Shown here one piece after another: positions 24,958 to 34,315 of a stretch of DNA of 64,000 bases (position 1 is the first letter of the stretch; each line of letters opens with the position of its first letter). Source of the DNA: Cryptosporangium arvum DSM 44712 (GTDB taxonomy: Bacteria; Actinomycetota; Actinomycetes; Mycobacteriales; Cryptosporangiaceae); contig NZ_KK073874.1 of NCBI RefSeq assembly GCF_000585375.1, positions 3,410,001 to 3,474,000 on the forward strand, given 5' to 3'. Made by a program: the position numbers and the translations under genes. The notes beneath the pieces are model-generated. The model saw only the letters and a list, made by a program, of their open reading frames with translations, made no database searches and was not told where the DNA came from.

Positions 24958-27240
24958 ATGAGTGATCCCGCCCTGCGCGGCCGGGAATCGCAGCTTTCCG
25001 TTCTGCGCGGCCGACTGGATGCCCTCGTGTCGGGCCAGGGCGGCGTCGCGGTGATCCACGGTGCGGCCGGCATGGGGAAGACCAGGCTGATCCGCGACCT
25101 CGTCGCGCTCGGCGACCAGCGTGGTGTCGTCGTGCGATACGGAAGGTGCGACGTGCTGGCCCGGTCGGTGCCGCTCGGCACGCTGCTCGCGGCACTCCTC
25201 GATGGTTCCGATCTCGATCCGGAGCCGCTCCGCTCGGTCAGCCACCAACCTTTCTGGCTCATCCGTGCGATGCAGGACGCCCTGAAGAGAGCTACTGCCG
25301 ACGGCCCGGTGTTGATCGCGCTCGACGACCTGCAGTGGGCGGATCCCGACACTCTCTCCGCGCTGATCGCCCTGACGGAGAGCTCGAGCGGGTATCGCGT
25401 CCTGTGGTTGATCACGGTGCGCGCCGGGAGCACGACCCCGCTGGTGGCGGCGGCGCTGGAGCGGTTGGCGGCGAACGGGGCGATCCGGGTCGAGATCGGC
25501 CCGCTCGACCTGCCTGCCGTCACGGACATCACTCGCGACCTGCTGACTGCCGAACCGGGGCGCGGCCTGCCGGCCGCGGTGGCCGGCGCCGAGGCGCAGC
25601 CGCTGTTTCTGGTCGAGTTGTTGCGCGGGCTACGCGAGGACGGCTCGATCGCCGTGGCCGGCGGCGTCGCTGAACTGACGACCGTCTCCCTTCCCCGCCG
25701 GGTCCGCGTGCTGGTCGACGGACAACTCCGACAGCTGACCGAGAGCGCTCGGCACACGGTTCAGCTGGGGGCGGCGCTGGGCCGCCGATTCACCGGTGCT
25801 GAACTCGCCGAGCTCGCCGAGCGCACACCGGCGGCCATGCTGACCACGATCGAGGAAGCCATTTCCGCGGGCCTGTTCGTGGCCGCCGGTGACGACCTCG
25901 GCTTCCGCCACGAGCTGGTGCGGGAGGCCGTCGAGGCGAGCGTGCCGGCAACGGTGTTCTCCGCGCTGCGGCGCGACGCGATCGGCGCGCCGCCGGCCGA
26001 GGCTCCCGCGATGGCTGCTCGCCGCGGCCGCCGTGCCTCACGGCCCGGCCGGGCGGAACGGGACCTGCTCCTGGTCCCGAGGGCGTTACGAGCGATGGAG
26101 CGTCTCGAGTGGCGACATTCCCTCGAGCTGATCGGCGACGCGGTGGCGGTCGTCCACGCTCAGGGGCCCGGTGCACCCCACCTCTGGCGTGCGGACGTCT
26201 GGCAGGCGCACTTGTACCTGGCGTGCGCGCGGCCGAGCGACGCCCTCGCGCTCGCCGATTCAGGTCTGGCCGCCGCCCAGCACCAGGGACTGTCCGGGCT
26301 CGCGCCGGCCTGGTCGTCCGTCCGCGCTCGCGCGTTGCTCGACGTCGGCCGGCTCGCCGATGCACGGATCGCGGCCGAGGATCTGCTCGCCGTGTCAGCG
26401 GACGCGGGCCATCTCCACGACGTCGCTCTCTACGTCATCGGCTGCATCGGCCTGCACACGGGTGGACCGGCCGACATCGAGCGCACCCGCGCGGCAGCCG
26501 AACGTCTCCGCACGGCGGCGCAGCCCTCGACCCGTCGGCTGGGGGCCTCGCTGACCGCACGACTCGACGGCGTACTCGATCCGCTCGGCGAACTGGTCGA
26601 TGCCCCGCTCCTGGCGGTGACCACGCCCTGGTCGTATTCCGACGCCGTGTGGCAGGTTCGGTTGCTGCTCGCCGCCGGCGAGGCGGATGCCGCGCAGACC
26701 GTCGCGGCCCGGCTCACCGGGATCGCCGTCGATCGTCCCGACTTCCCCTACCTCCGCGCCTCCGCGGCCCACGCCCGAGCGCTCGTGCACGACGACGCGG
26801 CCCTGGCCGCCGAGGCCGCCGCCGGCCATTCCGACGATCCTCGGCTGCTCGTCCGCGCGGCGGCCATCGAGGACGCCGGCCGGCTCCTGCCGTCCACAGC
26901 GCGCGACCAGGCGATCGCGCGCCTCGCCGAGGCGCTGTCGCTGTACTCCACCGCCGGGGCCGACCTCGACGTCGCCAGGGTCCGCGCGCTGCTGCGGCAG
27001 CGGGGCGTCCGGCGCACGGTCGGCTCGTCGGTCACGTCCTGGCCGGAGCTCACCGACGCGGAGTCCACGGTGGCCCAGTTCGCCGCGGCCGGCTCGACGA
27101 ACCAGGCGATCGCCGCGCGCATGCACATCTCCCCGCACACGGTGAACTCACACCTGCGGCACATCTACGACAAGCTCGGAGTCCGCTCGCGCGTCGAGCT
27201 GACCCGGCTCGTGACCGAGCGGGCGCACCGGGCGCCGTAG
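24958..27240 (+). CDS. LAL-type LuxR regulator (ATPase + HTH)
   Basis: About 760 residues. An N-terminal AAA-type ATPase has Walker A HGAAGMGKT and Walker B VLIALDDLQWAD. A long helical, TPR-like middle follows. The C-terminal LuxR HTH reads LTDAESTVAQFAAAGSTNQAIAARMHIS, PHTVNSHLRHIYDKLGVRS. The start at MSDPALRGRE is preferred; upstream codons overlap the promoter and operator. The ATPase loop is complete and the length is a little below the usual 850-950 of the family. Controlled probably by the palindrome just upstream. Converges on the broken transporter gene with 11 bases between. Confidence 0.88.
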   Translation: MSDPALRGRESQLSVLRGRLDALVSGQGGVAVIHGAAGMGKTRLIRDLVALGDQRGVVVRYGRCDVLARSVPLGTLLAALLDGSDLDPEPLRSVSHQPFWLIRAMQDALKRATADGPVLIALDDLQWADPDTLSALIALTESSSGYRVLWLITVRAGSTTPLVAAALERLAANGAIRVEIGPLDLPAVTDITRDLLTAEPGRGLPAAVAGAEAQPLFLVELLRGLREDGSIAVAGGVAELTTVSLPRRVRVLVDGQLRQLTESARHTVQLGAALGRRFTGAELAELAERTPAAMLTTIEEAISAGLFVAAGDDLGFRHELVREAVEASVPATVFSALRRDAIGAPPAEAPAMAARRGRRASRPGRAERDLLLVPRALRAMERLEWRHSLELIGDAVAVVHAQGPGAPHLWRADVWQAHLYLACARPSDALALADSGLAAAQHQGLSGLAPAWSSVRARALLDVGRLADARIAAEDLLAVSADAGHLHDVALYVIGCIGLHTGGPADIERTRAAAERLRTAAQPSTRRLGASLTARLDGVLDPLGELVDAPLLAVTTPWSYSDAVWQVRLLLAAGEADAAQTVAARLTGIAVDRPDFPYLRASAAHARALVHDDAALAAEAAAGHSDDPRLLVRAAAIEDAGRLLPSTARDQAIARLAEALSLYSTAGADLDVARVRALLRQRGVRRTVGSSVTSWPELTDAESTVAQFAAAGSTNQAIAARMHISPHTVNSHLRHIYDKLGVRSRVELTRLVTERAHRAP

Positions 27241-27251
27241 CCAGGTAGCAG

Positions 27252-28275
27252 TCACTTCACGTAGAGGTTGTTCAGTCCCGTGTTGCCATTGGGTGCGCTG
27301 AGGTAGATGCCGCCGATCTTCGACCCGTACACGGTGGTCTGCCGGTCGTAGAGCATCGGAACGATCGGAACGACCCTTGTCATGATGTCCCGGTCGAGCG
27401 CCCCCCACCGTTGGTTCGCCCGGTTGAGATCGACCATCGAGTGGATCTCGTCGATCGCCGTGTTCGTCTCGGCGTCGTCCATGTAGGCGACGTTCAGATT
27501 GCCGGTCGGAGTGATGGCCCGGCCATCGAATATCGGCGACAGGATCGTCGTCGCCGGCTCGCTGACGCCCGCGCCCCAGATCTTCTGCAATCCTTCCCGG
27601 TCGAGGGCGAAGTTCATTGCCTTGCGGACGTTGACGTCGGTCACCCGTCGGGTGTTGAAGATCAGCATCCAGACGAATTGTGTGTAGCCAGTGAGGAGTC
27701 GTTCTCGCGCGTGGCCGTCTGCGACCACCGTCGGGTAGAGGTCTGCCGGGATCGACGCGTCCCGGAACGTCAGCGCGGACCGTGCTGAGCCCTGATCGGC
27801 CAGCAGGAGCTCGGTCGCCTGCGCGGCGGTATTGGTGAACTCCACGACGTAGGAGTCCGGGTAGTCGTGCCGGATCGGATCCGTCTCGGCGTTCCAGTGG
27901 GTGTTCCGGACCAGCGTCAGCTTCGCCGAGTGGTCATAGGACAGGACCTTGCACGGCCCGGACGAGAACGGCCGGTTGTCGTACTGCGTTCCGGTGTCCT
28001 TCGCCGCGGGAACCGGCGACGACGTCGGTAGCGCCATGACGAAGGGCGTGTCCGCGTGCGGCAGCGGGAACGTGAAGACGATCGTCTTCGCGTCCACGAC
28101 CTCGACATTGAGTGGGATCCGTGCTCCACCGTCGTAGGGGCCTTTGTAGACGGCGTCGTAGTCTCGAGGGTGCCGTCGTCGTTCTCCCGGTACTGGGTCA
28201 GCGTCCGGTGGATCAGGTTCGAACCGGTGTCGTCTGCGCAGGCACCGTGTAGGCCCGCTGCGGGTCCAGATGGTG
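27252..28275 (-). pseudogene. broken oligopeptide/solute-binding protein (SBP family 5)
   Basis: The 3' part (27252 to about 28163) encodes about 300 residues typical of the C-terminal half of family 5 solute-binding proteins (ILVRNTHWNAETDP-like region, NVRKAMNFALDREGLQKIWG). Upstream, two short pieces of the same protein appear in other frames: GSNLIHRTLTQYRENDDGTLE (about 28164-28230) and HLDPQRAYTVPAQTT (about 28228-28275). About 60 expected residues between the first and second pieces are missing, and no signal peptide or lipobox remains. It is a deleted, frameshifted remnant joined at about 28275 to a recombinase fragment. No permease or ATPase genes accompany it. Confidence 0.75.
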
Positions 28276-28450
28276 CTTGCGGCCGGTTGGTCCAGGGGCG
28301 GCGGCGGGAGCAACCGACGTCGATGAACTCCGCAGAGATTCGTCCGTGGCCGGTGACCAGATCGATGGCGACCTGGCGCTGCCAACCGGTCGAAGACTCC
28401 GGGTCTTGAAACTCCCGTGTGGATACGCGTGCGTAGAACGCGAACCGCAA
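28274..28450 (-). pseudogene. serine recombinase N-terminal fragment
   Basis: About 59 codons encode LRFAFYARVSTREFQDPESS followed by GWQRQ and FIDVGCSRRRPWTNRPQA. This matches the start of large serine recombinases, including the catalytic serine in ARVST. The rest of the catalytic domain and the DNA-binding part are missing. The fragment fuses directly to solute-binding-protein sequence near 28275. It is probably a scar of a departed integrative element. Bases 28451-28571 next to it hold nothing I can identify. Confidence 0.7.
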
Positions 28451-28571
28451 CCCGGCGCTGCCCTCGGATGGACGCGGTTGCTTCGGGTTCTGTTGAAGCC
28501 AGGCGCCGGGCCACCGAAAGGCATGCGGCGGCGCAGCCAACGCATTCGGTCTCTTGACACTCCGGGGTGAT

Positions 28572-30302
28572 TCACTCCACAAGTTTGCCCGTCGTCGAAA
28601 CCTCACGGATGAGCGCCGCGATTTCCACGGGCGTCTCGGCGATCGGCTCCTGATCGATCTCGCCGGGCCCGGACCACACCATGTTGACGCGCAGCGACTC
28701 GTCCGGCTCGGGGAAGTCGGAGCGATTGTGGCAACCACGCGTCTCGCGGCGCTCGATCGCGGCCTCGATCGTCGCCCTGGCCGAGAGCAGCGAGGACCGA
28801 AGATCGAACGCGTGCGCGAGGTCCTGGAAGCCGGCGAGGTCGGGGTGGACGCCGATGCTCTTCGTCGCGCTCTCGATGTCGTCGAGTTGGACGAGGCCCG
28901 CTCGCAGGCCGTTGTCGTCGCGTACCACACCGGCGTGCTCGGTCATCGTGTCCCGGATCGCGCGCTGGAGAGCCCGGACGTTCTCCGGTCCGTCCGCGGC
29001 GAGCAGTTCGCTCACTTCGTCACGGGCCAGCGCGACGGCGGCTGCGCTGCGCGGTTGGGCCTCGATGTCGGCGGAGTAGTCCGCGGCGGCGTCGCCGACG
29101 ATCCGGCCGTAGACGAGCAGTTCGGTCAGGGAGTTGCCGCCGAGCCGGTTCGCGCCGTGCAACCCGCTCGCGGCCTCGCCGATCGCGTAGAGCCCCGCCA
29201 CGCCGGTGCCGTGGTCCTCGGGCCGTACCCAGACCCCGCCCATCGAGTAGTGCGCGGTCGGCGCGATCTCGATCGGCGTCGTCGTGATGTCGAGCATCTG
29301 CAGCTCGATCAGAGTCTGGTAGACGCGGGGGAGCCGCTGCATGATCGTTTCCCGCGGTAGGTGGGAGACGTCGAGCCATACACCACCGTGCGGGGTGCCC
29401 CGGCCTTCCTTGATCTCCGTGTAGGCGGCAAGGGCGATCCGGTCGCGGGTGGAGAGCTCCATCCGGGCCGGGTCGTAGCGCTCCATGAATCGTTCACCGA
29501 GCGCATTGCGGAGGATGCCGCCCTCACCGCGGGCAGCCTCCGACACGAGAGTTCCGGCGGCGCTTTCCGGCTCGATCAGGCCCGACGGGTGGAATTGGAC
29601 CAGCTCGGGGTCGCGGATGCGCGCGCCCGCGGTGAGCGCGAGCCGGAACGCGTCGCCCGTGTTCTCGTCGCGCCGGGACGAGGTTCGCCGCCAGATGCGG
29701 GTGTGGCCGCCGGCGGCGAGAATCACCGCGTCGGCGTGCACCAGGTAGCGGGCGCCGTCGTCGATGTCGAAGCCGTAGGCGCCGAACACCACCCCGTCCC
29801 GGGTGAGGAGGCGGGTGACGTACAGGGTGTCGATGATCGGCACGCCGAGTTGCCGGACCCGGTTGACCAGGGTTCGCTGGATCTCCAGCCCGGTGTAGTC
29901 GCCGGCGAACGCCGTGCGCCGGTAGGTGTGCGCGCCGAAGAAGCGCTGCGAGATACGGCCGTCGGCTTCGCGAGCCAAGGGCATGCCCCATCGTTCGAGG
30001 TCCGCGATGCCCCTGGCGGCGTTCTCGGCGACGATCCGGACGGTGTGCGGGTCGGCGAGGAAGTAGCTCTCCTTGAGCGTGTCGGCGGCATGCTGCTGCC
30101 AGGTGTCCGCCGGGTCCATCGTGCCGAGCGCCGCGTTGATGCCGCCTGCGGCAAGCGTCGTGTGCGCGTCGGCGACCGGGCGTTTTCCCACCAGCAGAAC
30201 GTCGGTGCCGCGCTCGGCCAACTGGATCGCGGCACGCAATCCGGCGCCACCGGACCCGATCACCAGCACCGACGTCGCGAGCCGGCGCTCGGACGGGCTC
30301 AT
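28572..30302 (-). CDS. succinate dehydrogenase/fumarate reductase-type flavoprotein
   Basis: About 576 residues. The N-terminal dinucleotide motif is VIGSGGAGLRAAIQLAE. In DAHTTLAAGGINAALG the His is at the position that carries covalent FAD in SdhA/FrdA. VQFHPSGL, GANRLGGNSLTELLV and a C-terminal helical domain ending RRETRGCHNRSDFPEPDE are SdhA/FrdA features; L-aspartate oxidase is the alternative. No iron-sulphur or membrane subunit gene is nearby, so it may be a stand-alone reductase or oxidase. The start at MSPSERRLA is chosen by homology; a CACT box promoter lies at 30421-30451, leaving a leader of about 110 bases. Confidence 0.85.
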   Translation of the reverse strand: MSPSERRLATSVLVIGSGGAGLRAAIQLAERGTDVLLVGKRPVADAHTTLAAGGINAALGTMDPADTWQQHAADTLKESYFLADPHTVRIVAENAARGIADLERWGMPLAREADGRISQRFFGAHTYRRTAFAGDYTGLEIQRTLVNRVRQLGVPIIDTLYVTRLLTRDGVVFGAYGFDIDDGARYLVHADAVILAAGGHTRIWRRTSSRRDENTGDAFRLALTAGARIRDPELVQFHPSGLIEPESAAGTLVSEAARGEGGILRNALGERFMERYDPARMELSTRDRIALAAYTEIKEGRGTPHGGVWLDVSHLPRETIMQRLPRVYQTLIELQMLDITTTPIEIAPTAHYSMGGVWVRPEDHGTGVAGLYAIGEAASGLHGANRLGGNSLTELLVYGRIVGDAAADYSADIEAQPRSAAAVALARDEVSELLAADGPENVRALQRAIRDTMTEHAGVVRDDNGLRAGLVQLDDIESATKSIGVHPDLAGFQDLAHAFDLRSSLLSARATIEAAIERRETRGCHNRSDFPEPDESLRVNMVWSGPGEIDQEPIAETPVEIAALIREVSTTGKLVE

Positions 30303-30420
30303 CGGAGGCACCGGCTGACGCGGAGGGAACCCGGAAGGTGGGGGATTGTCGCCATGTGTGTCCAATCGCGATGTGCGCCGCTGGTGCCGGATGACACGGC
30401 GAGCGGCTCGGGGCGGCCCG

Positions 30421-30451
30421 ACGCTAGCGGCGCTCAGTGACGAATCAGTGC
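30421..30451 (-). promoter_or_regulatory. CACT box promoter (site g) for the flavoprotein gene
   Basis: Read leftward: GCACTGATTC, GTCACTGAGC, GCCGCTAGCGT. CACT occurs at positions 2 and 13 of the 31-bp box, and the -10-like TAGCGT ends it. It is the reverse-facing partner of the site at 30462-30492, with only ten bases between the two boxes. Confidence 0.7.
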
Positions 30452-30461
30452 GCTCGCGGGC

Positions 30462-30492
30462 GCACTGATCACGCATCCGGCCTTCCTAGCGT
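30462..30492 (+). promoter_or_regulatory. CACT box promoter (site a) for the universal stress gene
   Basis: Reads GCACTGATCA, CGCATCCGGC, CTTCCTAGCGT. The first repeat is perfect and the second is degenerate (GCATC). The TTCCTAGCGT end is identical to sites b, c and d. The predicted transcript start is about 30499, 50 bases before the ATG at 30551. Confidence 0.7.
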
Positions 30493-30550
30493 CCGGCCGA
30501 ACGTCTCCCGCCGGTGTGCATCCCGGTGACCCCGCCGAAAGGTGCCTCGC

Positions 30551-31393
30551 ATGGCAACGAAGTACGCCCACGTTCTGGTCGGCACTGATGGATCGGAGAA
30601 GGCCGACCGTGCCGTGCGGTGGGCTGCCAGGGAAGCGGTGCTGCGCGGCGAACCGCTCCGCATCGTCCACGCGTTTCTCTGGCCGTATCTGCGCGTGTCG
30701 ACCGCTCCGGTGCCCGGTCTGCCGGGCACCGGCCTCCGGCAGGCGGCCGAGGATTTGCTCGCGGCGGCCGTGACGACAGCCCGTGGGGCCGCCCCCGGAG
30801 TCGACGTGACGACGAGTCTGCCGGTGGGCGCACCGGTCGGAGTGCTGCGGGCGGCCGCCGAAAACGCGGAGCTGGTCGTGGTCGGTAGCGACGGACTCGG
30901 GCGCGTTGCCGGGCTGATCGTCGGGTCTGTGAGTACGGATCTGGTTGCGCGTTCCCGTTGCCCGCTCGTCGTGGTTACCGGTCATGCCGGCGAACGCATC
31001 GGCGAGCCCCGGGTCGTTGCGGGTATCGACGGATCGGACCACCACGAGGTGAAGGCGGTGCTGGATTTCACGTTCCGGGAAGCGGCCTGGCGCACAGCTT
31101 CGGTGACCGTCGTGCACGCCACCCGCGGCCGGCGCGCGGACAGCGAGGGCGATACCGCGGTCCCGACTGCGATGGCCGCGTGGTCCGACCGGTATCCCGA
31201 CGTTGCCGTCCGCTACGTGGACGACTCGCGATCGCCCGCTACTGCCCTCGCCGCTCAGGCTGATGACGCTGATCTGCTGGTGCTCGGTACCCGCGGTCGG
31301 GGCGGGCTGGCCGGTCTGGTGCGCGGCTCCGTCGGTCAGGTCCTTCTTCAACACGCACGCTGTCCGGTCGCCGTGGTCCACGGCGACACCTGA
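30551..31393 (+). CDS. tandem universal stress protein (UspA family)
   Basis: About 280 residues with two UspA domains (about 5-140 and 150-280). Each has the ATP-binding pattern G-x2-G-x9-G-S/T: GSDGLGRVAGLIVGS and GTRGRGGLAGLVRGS. The first strand motifs are HVLVGTDGSEKAD and RVVAGIDGSDHHE. Tandem Usp proteins are common in actinomycetes and often respond to hypoxia or stationary phase. ATG 30551 is preferred over GTG 30542 because AAAGG lies at a suitable distance. It is driven by a CACT box and diverges from the SdhA-like gene. Confidence 0.93.
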   Translation: MATKYAHVLVGTDGSEKADRAVRWAAREAVLRGEPLRIVHAFLWPYLRVSTAPVPGLPGTGLRQAAEDLLAAAVTTARGAAPGVDVTTSLPVGAPVGVLRAAAENAELVVVGSDGLGRVAGLIVGSVSTDLVARSRCPLVVVTGHAGERIGEPRVVAGIDGSDHHEVKAVLDFTFREAAWRTASVTVVHATRGRRADSEGDTAVPTAMAAWSDRYPDVAVRYVDDSRSPATALAAQADDADLLVLGTRGRGGLAGLVRGSVGQVLLQHARCPVAVVHGDT

Positions 31394-31440
31394 CGCTCCG
31401 GCCGGTGGTGACTCCTCTCCGAAACAGGTTGAATGTCCGT

Positions 31441-34146
31441 ATGACGTCACCGCCCATCGTGATCGGCCGCGCCGCCGAACTCGGTGAGCTCGACCGTTTG
31501 ATCCGGGAGTTACCTCGGGGCGGAGGTGTGCTGACGCTGGAGGGCGAAGCGGGAATCGGTAAGACGGCCCTCGTCCTCGCCGCGGCAAGGCTCGCCGGGC
31601 GCGCCGGTTATCGGGTATTGAGCTGTGGCGCCGTCGGCGTCGAGGCCGCTGTCGGCTTCGACGGGCTCCGACGACTGTTGGAGCCGGTGCTCGGCCGCGC
31701 CGAGGCTCTGCCCGAGCGACAGCGCGTCGCACTGTTGACAGCGTTGGGTCGCTGCGAGGGCCCGGCGCCTGACCTGCTGTTACTCGGCCTCGCGACGCTG
31801 AGGCTCCTCGAGGAGGTCGCCGCCGAGCGGCCCTTGCTCCTGGTGGTGGAGGACATCCGCCAGATCGACCCCTCCAGCCTCGACGTGGTCGGTTTCGTCA
31901 GCCGCCGATTGACCAATACGCCGATTCTTCTGCTGGCCACCCAGCGTCCGGCTGCTGGAGCGGATGCCCCACCGCTCGCCGGGCCGGTGCTCCGGATCGC
32001 GCGATTGAGCGAGGCCGCAGCCGGCGAGGTCGCCGACCAGTTGGGTGTCACGCCGGACACGCGGCGGATGCTGCTCGACAGGGCTGCCGGAAATCCGCTC
32101 GCACTCCGCGAACTGGCCACCGCAGTGCACCAGCATGGCCTGACGAGCGTTACCGGCGTGCCCGAGCACCTGCCGATGACCGACCTCCTGGAACGGACGT
32201 TCGTCGGTCAGATCTCCGAGTTCCCGGAATCCACCCGTCGGATGCTCTTGGTGCTCGCGGCCGCGGAAGATCTCCCACTCATCGACGTGCTCGCCGCCGC
32301 CCGCCGCTTCGCTGTCGAACCGGAAGACCTGGACGTCGCAGAGACCGCCGGACTGATCCGGATCAGCGGTGACCGGGCGGTCTTCCGGCATCCGCTAGTC
32401 GCGTCCGCGGTCTATCGTGCCGGAGACGCCGCGGAACGCGACGCGGTCCACCGGGCATTGTCCGAGACGACGGTGGACGCGGACCGCGCCGCCTGGCACC
32501 GCGCGCTGGCCACTCATGCCGAAGACGAGTCGGTCGCCGCCGCGCTGGCCTCGGCCGGGCAGCGTGCCCGCCGCCGGGGAGCCCTGGCCGACGCCGGCCG
32601 GGCGTTGTGTCGTGCTGCCGCGCTCACCGCGTCCGGCGAGGTTCGCGCGGCCCGTCTGGTCGAAGCGTCCGAGGCGTTCCGGGGTGCAGGGAGATGGTAC
32701 GACGCCGTCCGAGCCGGACAGGAAGCCATCCCGCTGACCACGGATCCCGCGCTGCTGGTTCCACTCGCGCAGACCTACGCGATGATGAGCGACCTCGGCG
32801 TACCGGGCGACGTCGACCAGGCGGTTTTCGACGAGATCCTGGGCCGGTTACCCAGCGATCAGGGGCGCGTCGGCGTCCTGAGCGCCGCGGCGATGGCGGC
32901 GGTCTCGCGGTTCGAACCGCGGGCCTCGATCCGCGAGGCTCTGGAACCGGTCGGCCGGTCGATCGACGATCCGCTGCTGATCGCGGTGCTCACCGTTCTC
33001 GATCCCGTGCGCTACGCGACGAGGTTCCGGCAGCAATTCTCCGGTGCGATACGCAGTACGGACGACCCGGTCCACTTGATGGTGCTCGGTCGGGCGGCGG
33101 AGGCCGTGCACGACGTGCCCGGCTCGGTCCAGGCTCTGGATCGAGCCGTCGATGGTTTCCGCCGGGCCGGTTCACCGCGTGACGTCTGCCTCGCGCTGGC
33201 CCGCCGGGGGAGGGTTCGGCTGGCCGCCGGGCTGTTGACCGCCGCGGACGGCGATCTGCGCGCGTCGCTCCGGGTCGCCGAGGATCTCGAGCTGACGACG
33301 ATCGTCGCGTCCGCCGTCGTCGCGCTCGCCCGGCTGCGGCTGCGGCGCGGTGATTCCACCGCGGCCACCGACGCGCTGTCCAGGGAGGCAGAGCTGGTGG
33401 GTGTACACCCGCGCCGTCCGCTGGCGGCGGATTTCGCGTGGACTCGCGGCCTGCTCGCTCTGGCCGAAGGACGCGCCGGCGACGCGTGGGAGCGCTTTCG
33501 CGCGGTGTCCGTCGACCGCGAGACGTCACGCTGGGCCCTGGCCGATCTGGTCGAGGCCGGGATCGCTTCCGGACGTGGCGACGAGGTGCAGGACTTCGTC
33601 GAGGACGCCGCTCGGGAGGCCGCCGTTTTCCGGTCGCCACACCTGACGTCGAGCGTCCACCGTAGCCAGGCGCTGCTAGGGAGCGGCGTGGCCACCGACG
33701 CCCTCTACCAGGAGGCGATCCGGATCGGCCGGGAAGGCGTGGGTGGTCTCGAGTTGGCACGCACCCATCTGTTGTACGGCGCGTGGCTCCGTCAGCAGCG
33801 TCGGGTCGTGGAGGCCCGCGAACCGCTCACCGACGCCCTCCAGGAGTTCGACCGGTTACGCGTCGCTCCCTTGGCCGAACGCGCTGCGGCCGAACTGCGC
33901 GCCGCCGGTGTCAGCCCGGCTCGAGACGGCCGGGCGGCGACCGTTGACGCGGCAGCCGTGTTGACGCCGCAGGAGCTGCAGATCGCGCGTCTCGCTGCGG
34001 CCGGACTGACCAATCGGGAAATCGCAGACCAGGTCTTCCTGTCGCACCGCACGGTCGGAGCGCACCTGTACCGCATCTATCCGAAGCTGGGCATATCAAC
34101 CCGCAACGAGCTGGCGGGCTTGCTCGGGCGATCGGGCGTGGCCTGA
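31441..34146 (+). CDS. LAL-type LuxR regulator (ATPase + HTH)
   Basis: About 901 residues. Walker A EGEAGIGKTALV, Walker B LLLVVEDIRQIDPSS, a long helical repeat region, and the C-terminal HTH LTPQELQIARLAAAGLTNRE, IADQVFLSHRTVGAHLYRIYPKLG. Complete by comparison with the family. The start is the ATG at MTSPPIVIGR, preceded by twelve codons of open frame with no better site. It lies 47 bases after the stress protein gene on the same strand, so it may share the CACT box transcript. No box of its own was found. Confidence 0.9.
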   Translation: MTSPPIVIGRAAELGELDRLIRELPRGGGVLTLEGEAGIGKTALVLAAARLAGRAGYRVLSCGAVGVEAAVGFDGLRRLLEPVLGRAEALPERQRVALLTALGRCEGPAPDLLLLGLATLRLLEEVAAERPLLLVVEDIRQIDPSSLDVVGFVSRRLTNTPILLLATQRPAAGADAPPLAGPVLRIARLSEAAAGEVADQLGVTPDTRRMLLDRAAGNPLALRELATAVHQHGLTSVTGVPEHLPMTDLLERTFVGQISEFPESTRRMLLVLAAAEDLPLIDVLAAARRFAVEPEDLDVAETAGLIRISGDRAVFRHPLVASAVYRAGDAAERDAVHRALSETTVDADRAAWHRALATHAEDESVAAALASAGQRARRRGALADAGRALCRAAALTASGEVRAARLVEASEAFRGAGRWYDAVRAGQEAIPLTTDPALLVPLAQTYAMMSDLGVPGDVDQAVFDEILGRLPSDQGRVGVLSAAAMAAVSRFEPRASIREALEPVGRSIDDPLLIAVLTVLDPVRYATRFRQQFSGAIRSTDDPVHLMVLGRAAEAVHDVPGSVQALDRAVDGFRRAGSPRDVCLALARRGRVRLAAGLLTAADGDLRASLRVAEDLELTTIVASAVVALARLRLRRGDSTAATDALSREAELVGVHPRRPLAADFAWTRGLLALAEGRAGDAWERFRAVSVDRETSRWALADLVEAGIASGRGDEVQDFVEDAAREAAVFRSPHLTSSVHRSQALLGSGVATDALYQEAIRIGREGVGGLELARTHLLYGAWLRQQRRVVEAREPLTDALQEFDRLRVAPLAERAAAELRAAGVSPARDGRAATVDAAAVLTPQELQIARLAAAGLTNREIADQVFLSHRTVGAHLYRIYPKLGISTRNELAGLLGRSGVA

Positions 34147-34315
34147 AGCCCGCCGTCGTCAGAGTCGTCCGACGTATTACCCCGCGCCTGCGCTGCGGAC
34201 AGGATCAGTTCCCAGGGCAAGTGCAGACGGGACGGCCCGGCGGACGGAGGTTCCACAGTGACGAGCCAAGTCGAAGACGACGCTTTCATCTCGCCGCCGG
34301 TGTGGTGACAGGGCT

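Noticed and set aside
27252-28514. A single 420-residue solute-binding protein
   Set aside because: The first ~117 codons are not family sequence; matching pieces lie in other frames, so I annotate a broken gene and a separate recombinase fragment.
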